Assembly: GCA_035527715.1 (NCBI GenBank)
Contig: DATKZY010000132.1
Coordinates: 1 to 12,562, forward strand
Origin: DSUN01 sp035527715
GTDB taxonomy: Bacteria > Planctomycetota > PUPC01 > DSUN01
Direction of reading: 5' to 3'
DNA: 12,562 nt
The position numbers and the translations under genes were made by a program. This document shows positions 1-5,982 of the stretch, in pieces (within the stretch, counting starts at the first letter, position 1; every line of letters starts with the position of its first letter). Under the pieces are notes generated by a model. The model worked only from the letters and a program-made list of their open reading frames with translations, did no database searches and had not been told where the DNA came from.

Positions 1-83
1 ATCTCCTTGGGCTGGCTCTTCGTGGCCGGCAGCAGGCGGGTGCCGAGGCCGGCGACGGGGACGACGGCTTTCGTGGTCGCCAT
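1..83 (-). CDS. galU: UTP--glucose-1-phosphate uridylyltransferase, N-terminus only (runs off window)
   Basis: Only the first 27 codons are present; the gene continues beyond base 1. The visible start reads MATTKAVVPVAGLGTRLLPA and continues TKSQPKE. This is the glycine-rich nucleotide-binding signature of the GalU/RmlA nucleotidyltransferase fold (AGLGTR plus the PATK..PKE segment typical of GalU). The family makes UDP-glucose from UTP and glucose-1-phosphate in the cytoplasm, for polysaccharide and glycan precursors. ATG at 83 is preceded by a GAGGA Shine-Dalgarno about 10 nt upstream. The gene starts 28 bp after the stop of the upstream secreted protein on the same strand, so co-transcription is likely. 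The C-terminal part cannot be checked, and related glucose-1-phosphate nucleotidyltransferases share this N-terminus, but the PATKSQPKE string favours GalU. Confidence 0.85.
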   Translation of the reverse strand, partial: MATTKAVVPVAGLGTRLLPATKSQPKE

Positions 84-111
84 GCGGACGGTGTCCTCGG
101 GGGCAAGGGGG

Positions 112-1449
112 TCAGGGGGCGGCCGCGGGCGCCTTGGGGGCCGGCTCGGGGGCCGGCACGGGCGCAGGGACGGGGGCCTTGGGCGCGGGGGCCTTGGGGG
201 CCGGAGCCTTCGGCGCGGGCGCAGGAGCGGGGGCGGGCGCAGGGCCCGCCGCCGGCACAGCCGCGGCAGGCGCGTCGGCCGGCTCGAACCGGATCTTGTT
301 GAAGAACACCCAGGCATTCGTCTGCTTGGTGTAGAGGAGGAAGTAGAACTTGACCACGCGGTTCTTGTTCTGAACCGGCGTCTTGTGGCGCCATTGGGTC
401 TCGGCGCTCTTGAAGCGTTCGCTCGTGAGGTCCACCGTGAGCGACTTCGGGTTGTTGCCCGTCGGCAGCACCATCATGGGCATGCTCTCGTAGAACTTCC
501 ATCCGGGGCTGGTGGTGAAGGCGACGCCCAGGGTGATCGTCTGCTTCGCGAAGTTGTAGATGTCGAACGTCAGCGCCTTCTTGTCCGTCAGGTCGAGGTC
601 CTCCTCGAGCAGCACGCACGCCTTGTCCTGCTCGGCGCCGGCGAGGAACACGCGGACCATCTTGTCGGTGGTGCCCTCGGGCGGCCCGACGTTGATCTCG
701 ATGCTGCTGCCCCAGGCCTCGGTGGACCAGCCGGCGCGGGCCTCCATGCCCTCCTGGTCCTTCGGGGCCGGCTCGGGGGGCCGGACGGGTTGCTCGGGAC
801 CCACCGGCGTTTCGCCGGGCTGCTCGGGCGGGGCTACGGCCACGTCGGCGGGCTGCGTGGGCCGCTGGCCCGGGGTGCGCGCCGCCCCGGTCGCGTCAAT
901 CTTCACGTCGCCAAGGGCGGGGGTCTCGGGCACAGGGACGGCTTGTGCGGCCTTGGCGGCGGCGGCGCGGGCCTTGGCCGCGGCGTCGGCGTTGTCGGGG
1001 TGGAGCTTCAGGTAGGCGGCATAGCACTGGTGGACGGCCGCCCAGTCGTCGCAGCGCTCGAGCTCGGCAGCGAGGGGGAGGAGGAGGTCCTCGGGCACGT
1101 CCTTGCGGGCGAATGCCTCGCGGTAGGCGGCGGATGCCTCCTTGGGCATGTCGAGCTGGGCGCACACGCGGCCCAGGTTGAACAGGGCGCGCGGCGTGTC
1201 GGTCCCCTCCTCCTTCAGCGAGGCCAGCCGCTCCGGGTAGTCCACCTTCATCCCGGTGACGCGCGAGCGGGCGATCACGAGGTCGCCGTAGGCCACGCGG
1301 ACCAGGATGTCGTTGTCGCGGATCTCGAGGATCGCGATCTTCTTGCCGCTCAACTCCATGTTCTCGGGCATGGCCACGGTGTCGCCGAGCGTCGCCGGGG
1401 CGGCCAGCAACAGCCCGACCATTGCCACAAGGTTCAGCCAGCTTCGCAT
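112..1449 (-). CDS. Secreted TPR-like / beta-sandwich protein with Pro-Ala-Lys C-terminal tail, unknown function
   Basis: This is a 445-aa exported protein that I cannot assign to a named family. Residues 1-22 form a signal peptide (MRSW, then a hydrophobic core ending AAPATLGD). Residues 25-75 are a small beta-rich segment of the kind seen before TPR regions in PVC proteins. Residues 85-165 are helical and TPR-like (ALFNLGRVCAQLDMPKEA, and later AAYLKLHPDNADAA). A Pro/Gly-rich linker covers about 170-240. Residues 245-390 look like a carbohydrate-binding-type beta sandwich with many aromatic residues (FDIYNF, GWKFYE, WVFFNKIRFEP). The last ~50 residues are almost only Ala, Pro and Lys. A farther upstream ATG is in frame, but 1449 is chosen because it opens the signal peptide and has GGGGGA 8 nt upstream. 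The gene has its own promoter (1505-1533) and leads into galU. A periplasmic or surface scaffolding or glycan-binding role is inference. Confidence 0.75.
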   Translation of the reverse strand: MRSWLNLVAMVGLLLAAPATLGDTVAMPENMELSGKKIAILEIRDNDILVRVAYGDLVIARSRVTGMKVDYPERLASLKEEGTDTPRALFNLGRVCAQLDMPKEASAAYREAFARKDVPEDLLLPLAAELERCDDWAAVHQCYAAYLKLHPDNADAAAKARAAAAKAAQAVPVPETPALGDVKIDATGAARTPGQRPTQPADVAVAPPEQPGETPVGPEQPVRPPEPAPKDQEGMEARAGWSTEAWGSSIEINVGPPEGTTDKMVRVFLAGAEQDKACVLLEEDLDLTDKKALTFDIYNFAKQTITLGVAFTTSPGWKFYESMPMMVLPTGNNPKSLTVDLTSERFKSAETQWRHKTPVQNKNRVVKFYFLLYTKQTNAWVFFNKIRFEPADAPAAAVPAAGPAPAPAPAPAPKAPAPKAPAPKAPVPAPVPAPEPAPKAPAAAP

Positions 1450-1504
1450 CGGAGCGTTCCCCCAACACGGACGGGGTGGGAGTGGGACTTTGTGCCGGTG
1501 ATTC

Positions 1505-1533
1505 ATGATAGCCCTGGGGGATCGGCAACGCAA
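1505..1533 (-). promoter_or_regulatory. Sigma70-type promoter of the secreted TPR protein
   Basis: On the minus strand, TTGCGT (1533-1528), a 17-nt spacer and TATCAT (1510-1505) form a recognisable -35/-10 pair. The -10 matches consensus at 5 of 6 positions, the -35 at 3 of 6. Transcription would begin near 1498, about 50 nt before the ATG at 1449. It lies in the 136-bp gap after the folC stop, so this gene and galU can be transcribed independently of folC. Confidence 0.55.
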
Positions 1534-1585
1534 GGGTTTTTTGGGGCGCGCGGTGCGCTTTCCTGCAAGGGAATGTAATCGCTTG

Positions 1586-2974
1586 TCACGCCAGCGTGTG
1601 CCCCCGCAGGGCGTCGAGCACCTCGCCGACGATGTAGAAGGAGCCGGTGACGCACACCAGGTCGTCGGGCCCCGCGCGGCGGCGCGCCAGGGCCAAGGCG
1701 TCGCCGGGCCTGTCGCACGCGGCCGTCTCCACGGGGCTCAGGGCGCGGGCGCGGCGCGCCAGCTCGTCGGGCGGCGCCGCGCGGGGGTTCTGGCTGCGGG
1801 TGAACGCCACGAAGGCCGCCTTCGGCAGCACCTCGCGCAGGAAGGCGTCCACGTCCTTGTCCATCGCCATCCCGACGACGAACAGCAGGCGGCGAAAGGC
1901 GAACTCGCTCGTGAGCGTGGCCATGAGCGTGCGGGCGGAATCCACGTTGTGCGCGCCGTCCACGATGACCCGGGGGCGCTCGGCGATGGTCTCGATGCGT
2001 GCCCGCCAGTGCACGGCGGCCAGGCCCTCGCGGGCGACGGCGGGCGCGAGCGGCCGCTGGGCGGCCTCCTCGGCCAAGGCAATGGCGACGGCCGCGTTCA
2101 CCCGCTGGTGGCGGCCGACCAGGGGCACCGAGAGGCCGGGGTAGCGCCGCCGCGGCGTGGCCACGACGAAGCACTCGGGGGTCACATCTTCATATGGCAC
2201 ATGGCGGCGAAGTGCGAAATGAAGATGTGACCCCTCTGCGGCCAGCGCGATCTCCTGGCCCACGACGCGGAGCGGCGAGCCCAGGTTCCTTGCCCGCTGA
2301 CGGATGGCGGCCAGGGCCTCCGGCTCCTGGGGCGCCACGACGGCCGGCACGCCCGGCTTGAGGATCCCCGCCTTCTCCGACGCGATGAGCGTCAGGGTGT
2401 CGCCCAGCTTGTCGGTGTGGTCGTAGCCGATGCGGGTGATGGCGCAGGCGGCCGGCGCGGCCACCACGTTCGTCGCGTCGAGCCGCCCGCCCAGGCCCAC
2501 CTCGAGCACCGCGCAGTCCACGCCCTGCTCCAGGAAGTCGGCGAACGCCATGGCCGTGAAGATCTCGAAAAAGGTCGGCGTGTACTTGTCGCTGGTCTTC
2601 AAGCTCTCCTGGAGGTACGGGTGCATGCGGTTCAGGTGGGCGACGACCCGTTCCTGCCCAATCCACTCGCCGTTGACCGCGATCCGCTCGCGGATGCACT
2701 CGACGTGGGGCGAGGTGTACAGCCCCACGCGCCCGCCCGCCCGCTGGAGGATGCAGGCCGTCATCGCCGCCGTCGAGCCCTTGCCCTTCGTGCCCGCGAT
2801 GTGGACGACGCGGAGCTCGTTCTGCGGATTCCCCAGGAAGGCGAGGAGCTGGTTCATCCGTGCGAGGCCGAAGGCCGAGGTCGCCGCATCGCGCGGCTTC
2901 GCCATCCGCTCGTAGTCGGTGAAGTGGAAGAGGAACTGCATCGCCTCGTCATAGGTCTCGAACGGCCCGCTCAC
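1586..2974 (-). CDS. folC: Bifunctional folylpolyglutamate synthase / dihydrofolate synthase
   Basis: FolC is a cytoplasmic Mur-ligase-family enzyme. It uses ATP to add glutamate to dihydropteroate and/or to folates. At 462 aa it is close to the usual family length. Visible features are the P-loop AGTKGKGS (residues 60-67), LYTSPH after it, the central EVGLGGRLDATNVV segment, the C-domain GRHQRVNAA, and the DGAHN motif of the ligase C-domain. GTG at 2974 is preferred: a GAGGG Shine-Dalgarno ends 5 nt upstream, and the only in-frame ATG further up (3037) lies inside the promoter. The odd part is residues 248-266 (GSHLHFALRRHVPYEDVTP), encoded almost entirely by a perfect-armed 57-bp palindromic element. 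It sits between the central and C-terminal domains, a variable linker in the family, so activity is probably kept. Dihydrofolate synthase versus polyglutamylation activity cannot be told from sequence alone. Confidence 0.93.
   Translation of the reverse strand: MSGPFETYDEAMQFLFHFTDYERMAKPRDAATSAFGLARMNQLLAFLGNPQNELRVVHIAGTKGKGSTAAMTACILQRAGGRVGLYTSPHVECIRERIAVNGEWIGQERVVAHLNRMHPYLQESLKTSDKYTPTFFEIFTAMAFADFLEQGVDCAVLEVGLGGRLDATNVVAAPAACAITRIGYDHTDKLGDTLTLIASEKAGILKPGVPAVVAPQEPEALAAIRQRARNLGSPLRVVGQEIALAAEGSHLHFALRRHVPYEDVTPECFVVATPRRRYPGLSVPLVGRHQRVNAAVAIALAEEAAQRPLAPAVAREGLAAVHWRARIETIAERPRVIVDGAHNVDSARTLMATLTSEFAFRRLLFVVGMAMDKDVDAFLREVLPKAAFVAFTRSQNPRAAPPDELARRARALSPVETAACDRPGDALALARRRAGPDDLVCVTGSFYIVGEVLDALRGHTLA
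2178..2234. repeat. 57-bp palindromic element inserted in frame inside folC
   Basis: Two perfect 16-bp arms, GGGGTCACATCTTCAT at 2178-2193 and its exact reverse complement at 2219-2234, enclose a 25-nt centre. The centre holds a second small stem (GCAC 2197-2200 with GTGC 2212-2215). The total of 57 bp is exactly 19 codons. Of the three minus-strand frames of the element only one lacks a stop, and folC uses that one. The flanks show no clear target-site duplication. It resembles REP/MITE-type or Rickettsia-palindromic-element-like insertions. I saw no second copy in this window, so repetition in the genome is an inference. Confidence 0.8.
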
Positions 2975-3024
2975 GCCAGCCCTCGCAGCCAAGGGGGTTG
3001 AGGAGTTCCCGCCTGCGGCGGCGC

Positions 3025-3053
3025 ATTGTAGCGACACGGGCGGCGCGAGTCAA
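3025..3053 (-). promoter_or_regulatory. Sigma70-type promoter of folC
   Basis: The minus strand reads TTGACT (3053-3048), a 17-nt spacer, then TACAAT (3030-3025): 5/6 matches in each hexamer and ideal spacing. Transcription should start near 3018, giving a leader of about 44 nt before GTG 2974. Because an in-frame ATG at 3037 falls inside the spacer, this promoter helps decide the folC start. Confidence 0.75.
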
Positions 3054-3376
3054 CGGGGCGAAGGAGGGGCGCCGCCAAGGGTGCTAAGAGTGTGGCCCCT
3101 AATCCTGGCAGCAGTTCCCCCCTGCGAGCGCCACCCTCTCCCGGCCCTCTCCCTTCGACAGGCTACAGGCCGCCAATCTCCCCGCCCCTGGGTTTGGCGG
3201 CCTGTAGTTTCCCTAAGCCTCTGCCGCACATGCACTTAGATCACATCGCCCCCTGCCACAGGGTGCCAACTGCCTCCGGCCGCGCGGGTTTGGTCCTCCA
3301 ACGGCAGGGCAGCGTAGCAGATCGCACCCGCCCTGCGCCGAGTGTGGCCCGCGCGGGAGCGTGGGGACGAGAGAGT
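3054..3376. other. Gene-free region between the alpha/beta hydrolase and folC
   Basis: This stretch of about 320 bp holds no convincing coding sequence. Reading frames here lack Shine-Dalgarno sites and recognisable protein character. It contains a 14-bp-arm palindrome (3163-3207), a short self-complementary CCCGCGCGGG near 3348-3357, and pyrimidine-rich runs. It is the 3' flank of the hydrolase gene and lies upstream of the folC promoter. Confidence 0.6.
3163..3207. repeat. 14-bp inverted repeat between hydrolase and folC
   Basis: CTACAGGCCGCCAA (3163-3176) and its perfect complement TTGGCGGCCTGTAG (3194-3207) flank a 17-nt loop. It lies about 170 bp past the hydrolase stop. Neither orientation has a real T-tract, so it is not a classic intrinsic terminator. 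It could be a dispersed palindrome or a Rho-independent-like processing hairpin. Confidence 0.6.
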
Positions 3377-4426
3377 CTACTTCGCCGGGGCAGGGGCGGA
3401 TTGGAGCTTGTTGAGGAGGGCGTCGGCACGGTCGGCGAAGGGGGAGGCTTCGTAGCGGGTGGCAAGGGCGACGAGGAGCTTGCCCGCCTCGGCACGCCGC
3501 CCCTCGGCGATGGCCTTCTCGATCTCGGATAGCTTCGCTTCGGCGGCATCGGCGAGCCCCTTGGCGGACTCGGCAGCGGCGGCGCAACTCTCGTCGGCGT
3601 CCGACACGGCGGCAAGCTCGGCGTAGAGGGTGTGGGCCTTGCCGAGCCTGCCGGCCTGCTCGGCGACGCGGGCCGCGGCCAGCCGGGCCTTGAGCTGCTG
3701 CGGGGCGGCGACCCGGGCGAGGAGCCAGTCGCGGAGCACCGTCGTGTCCGTCTTCATCTGGTGGGCGAGGCCGGGGTATTCCTCGAAGGTCACCCTGGCG
3801 CCGGCCTTGGTGTAGAAGTCCGCGGCCTTCTTCGCGTGGGGGAAGTTGGGGTCCTTGTCGCCGGCGCCGATGTAGACGGGCTTGTTGCGGAAGGCGTCGC
3901 GGTCGCGCATGGGGAGGTCGAGTTTCTGGCGGCCTGCGCCGAGGATGGCGACGCCGGCCCAGAGCTGGGAGGCGGCCTCGCCCATCGAGCTGGCCATCCA
4001 GCCGCCCATGGAGAAGCCGCCGACGAGGAGCTGCTCCTTGTCCACCTTCAGCCGGGCGCCGACCCAGACGAGTGCGTTGGCGACGCTGGCCTCCTCGCGG
4101 GCCAGGTAGCGGTCGAACTCGGGCATGGTCATGCGGCGGCCGCGGTCGTCGCAGTAGCCCATGCCCACGACGACGAAGCCCTTGCCGCCCGTGACCTCCT
4201 TGAAGGGCCAGGCGGTGGGCTTGCCGCCCTGGCCGTGGTAGCAGAAGATGACGGGCCAGCGGCGGCGCGGCGAGTAGTCGCTCGGCACGTAGACCACGAA
4301 GTACCCGCCGCCGACCTTCGGGTCGTTCACCCGCGTCTCCTTGCCGGGCGCTAGCGCGGGGGGGGCCTCCGCCGCGAGGACGAGGGCGGCGAGAGCAGAG
4401 GCGAGGCAGCACGCAGCGGCTCGCAT
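3377..4426 (-). CDS. Secreted alpha/beta hydrolase (dienelactone hydrolase / PHB-depolymerase-like esterase) with helical C-terminus
   Basis: This 349-aa exported serine hydrolase starts with a signal peptide (MRAAACCLASALAALVLAAE). The fold is visible as VIFCYHGQGG (oxyanion-hole HGQGG, residues 64-68), nucleophile elbow GGFSMGGW (Ser139), acid candidate IGAGDKDP (Asp190/Asp192), and GLAHQMK (His222). The catalytic domain ends near residue 240. An alpha-helical, TPR-like Ala-rich extension of about 105 residues follows, which is unusual for a plain esterase of this family. ATG at 4426 has GAGGA 8 nt upstream. An alternative ATG at 4441 would overlap the methyltransferase stop as ATGA but has poor spacing to its AAGGA. 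Either way the gene is translationally close to the methyltransferase, and the two form an operon. The substrate is unknown; an ester or acyl group on a carbohydrate or polyester is possible. Confidence 0.8.
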   Translation of the reverse strand: MRAAACCLASALAALVLAAEAPPALAPGKETRVNDPKVGGGYFVVYVPSDYSPRRRWPVIFCYHGQGGKPTAWPFKEVTGGKGFVVVGMGYCDDRGRRMTMPEFDRYLAREEASVANALVWVGARLKVDKEQLLVGGFSMGGWMASSMGEAASQLWAGVAILGAGRQKLDLPMRDRDAFRNKPVYIGAGDKDPNFPHAKKAADFYTKAGARVTFEEYPGLAHQMKTDTTVLRDWLLARVAAPQQLKARLAAARVAEQAGRLGKAHTLYAELAAVSDADESCAAAAESAKGLADAAEAKLSEIEKAIAEGRRAEAGKLLVALATRYEASPFADRADALLNKLQSAPAPAK

Positions 4427-4437
4427 GGCCGGGGTCC

Positions 4438-5445
4438 TCATTCCTTGGCGGCGGGCTTGACGGCGGCCACGACGGCGGACATGTCGTCGGCCTTGCGCAG
4501 GAGCGTGGGATGCACGAAGCCGGCGGCGTGAAGGGTGTGGGACAGCTCGGCGAAGGTGTAGGTGCCGCCCGCCTCGGTGGCGACGAGCATGTTGACGGCG
4601 AAGAGCGCGCCCATCGCGGGCCCGGTGCGCGAGGGGTGCATCACGAGGTCGCGGATGAGGATCTGCCCCCCGGGCTCCAGGGCGGCGAACACCTTGCGGA
4701 AGAGCGCCGCCACGCCCTTGAGCGATTCCTGGTGGACGATGGCGCTCACCCAGGCGAGGTCGGCGCCGGCGGGCAACTTGTCGCGCGTGTAGTCGCCGGC
4801 GACCAGGGTCACGCGGTCGGCGAGGCCCTCGGCGGCGAGGCGCTGGCGGGCGAGGGGCACGACCTCGGGCAGGTCGAAGAGCGTGGCCGTGGCGGTGGGC
4901 GCCGCGCGGAGGAAGGCGATGGTCCACGTGCCCGAGGCGCCGCCCACGTCGAGCAGGTGCGTGAAGCGGGGCGGGCCGAGGCGGGCGACCAGCTCGGGCG
5001 CGGCCTCGAGGTTGATGACGTGCATGGCCCCGATGAAGGCCGCGTGGTCGGCGCCCTCGCCGCGGACGCTGGGGATGGTGCGGGCGGAGCGCCCCGTCTT
5101 CACCGCCTCGGCGAGTTGCGCCCACTTGCGCAGGCACGTGCCCGAGTGGCGCACCATCGGCAGCACGTTGCGGGGCGAGGCCTCGGTGAGCGTCTCCTCG
5201 ACCCCGGGCGCGAGGCCGTAGCGGCAGCCCTTCTTCGTCAGCAGGCCCAGGGCCACCAGGGCGTCGAGCAGCACCGCGGTGGCGTGGGGGTTGGCGCGGA
5301 GCTTGCTCGCCACGGACCCCACGGCGCGCATCCTGTGGCGCAGGACGCTGAAGACGTCCAGCTCCGCCGCCGCCGTCACCACGCACGCCCCCTGGAAGGT
5401 CCGAGCCAAGTCGAGCACCTGCTCCGCAGTCCAATGCTTTGCCAT
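4438..5445 (-). CDS. SAM-dependent O-methyltransferase (Methyltransf_2 type)
   Basis: This 335-aa cytoplasmic protein has the layout of class I O-methyltransferases related to acetylserotonin / polyketide O-methyltransferases. An N-terminal helical winged-helix dimerisation half (residues 1-95, with LLDALVALGLLTKKGCRYGL) is followed by a Rossmann half. SAM motif I is LLDVGGASGTW (164-174), the ribose-binding acid is in FDLPEVV (Asp191), and motif GDYT is at 217-220. His238 in AIVHQES sits where the family has its general base, although the usual H-D pair reads H-Q here. ATG 5445 has AAGGAG about 8 nt upstream. The gene ends 11 bp before the preferred start of the secreted hydrolase. The methyl acceptor cannot be predicted. 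Confidence 0.85.
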   Translation of the reverse strand: MAKHWTAEQVLDLARTFQGACVVTAAAELDVFSVLRHRMRAVGSVASKLRANPHATAVLLDALVALGLLTKKGCRYGLAPGVEETLTEASPRNVLPMVRHSGTCLRKWAQLAEAVKTGRSARTIPSVRGEGADHAAFIGAMHVINLEAAPELVARLGPPRFTHLLDVGGASGTWTIAFLRAAPTATATLFDLPEVVPLARQRLAAEGLADRVTLVAGDYTRDKLPAGADLAWVSAIVHQESLKGVAALFRKVFAALEPGGQILIRDLVMHPSRTGPAMGALFAVNMLVATEAGGTYTFAELSHTLHAAGFVHPTLLRKADDMSAVVAAVKPAAKE

Positions 5446-5488
5446 GCCCAACTCTCCTTGCCGCGCAAGATTCCCTTCGGCCCCCTGT

Positions 5489-5518
5489 ACTGTACATGAC
5501 CGATGGCCTCCTGCGCAA
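5489..5518 (-). promoter_or_regulatory. Possible promoter of the methyltransferase-hydrolase operon, with overlapping small palindrome
   Basis: On the minus strand TTGCGC (5518-5513), an 18-nt spacer and TACAGT (5494-5489) could serve as -35/-10, at 3/6 and 4/6 matches. The palindrome TGTACTGTACA (5486-5496) covers the -10 and could be a regulator site. Transcription would start near 5482, about 36 nt before the ATG at 5445. The match is weaker than the other promoters here. Confidence 0.35.
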
Positions 5519-5630
5519 CCATCTCCCCGCGGGCGGGGTCTGCCGCATCCTTCGCCCACCGCAGCCCCCGTCGCACGGTCTCTGGGCACGCCCCTGTTGC
5601 TGGAGCAGGCCCAACGCCCGCAGGGCGTGA

Positions 5631-5810
5631 CGGAATAGAGCCCACGGCGGTGCTCCGGGAGCCGTGGGACATGGCGCCGGCCCCCCGCCAGCCCCCGAAG
5701 CGGGGCGGCGGAACCCGCACCCTCGCGCTCCGCCGCCCCCATTCGGGGGCTGGCCCTGGTGTGGGTCGCGTACCCACGGCTCTCCGAGCGTCGCCGTGGG
5801 CTTTACTCCG
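5631..5810. repeat. 180-nt imperfect palindrome (two nested arm pairs)
   Basis: The outer arms 5631-5668 and 5773-5810 (38 nt each) are inverted complements with about six mismatches. They are built on CCCACGGC-type blocks. The inner arms 5687-5712 and 5729-5754 (26 nt each) match at 24 of 26 positions by hand alignment, around a 16-nt loop. The joining segments (5669-5686 and 5755-5772) are both 18 nt, so the whole unit folds as one long hairpin. It could be a palindromic mobile unit, a structured leader or non-coding RNA, or a recombination or replication-pausing site. It has no ORF of its own. Confidence 0.75.
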
Positions 5811-5885
5811 CCGCCTCCGTCGGAGGCTCGGAACACGGTCATCCCCTCTGTGGGAGATCCCACCGGCCTCGCAGGCCGCCGGGGG

Positions 5886-5914
5886 TTGACAGGCGACCGG
5901 CCCGGTTCTACACT
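5886..5914 (+). promoter_or_regulatory. Sigma70-type promoter of the carboxylesterase
   Basis: TTGACA (5886-5891), a 17-nt spacer and TACACT (5909-5914) give a perfect -35 and a 4/6 -10. Transcription would start near 5921, leaving a leader of about 60 nt before ATG 5983. It lies downstream of the 180-nt palindrome, so the palindrome is not part of this transcript. Confidence 0.75.
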
Positions 5915-5982
5915 GCCCTGGAACAACGAGCCGTCGGGCGGTGTATGGAGAGCAGGGAGAGGAATGTTCGGAGCGTGTTCCC

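Larger units (their letters stand above)
5446..5982. other. 537-bp divergent intergenic region
   Basis: No gene is supported in this gap between the divergent methyltransferase and carboxylesterase. Open frames through it are long only because of high GC and have no family character. It holds a weak minus-strand promoter (5489-5518), a short inverted CCCCGCGGGCGGGG near 5524-5537, the 180-nt palindrome (5631-5810), a compact hairpin GCCTCCGTCGGAGGC (5813-5827), and the plus-strand promoter (5886-5914). Confidence 0.65.

Noticed and set aside
7..1578. Long plus-strand open frame opposite the secreted TPR protein
   Set aside because: Composition is Gly/Arg-rich and repetitive. The opposite strand has a signal peptide, ribosome site, promoter and domain structure; this is a GC-driven shadow frame.
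5631..5810. Reading the large palindrome as a transposon with a gene
   Set aside because: No transposase frame and no room for one; only the palindrome is supported.
3377..5926. A single 849-codon minus-strand frame covering the hydrolase and the region upstream
   Set aside because: Only the last 349 codons have protein character. The rest reads against the methyltransferase in another frame and through the 180-nt palindrome.
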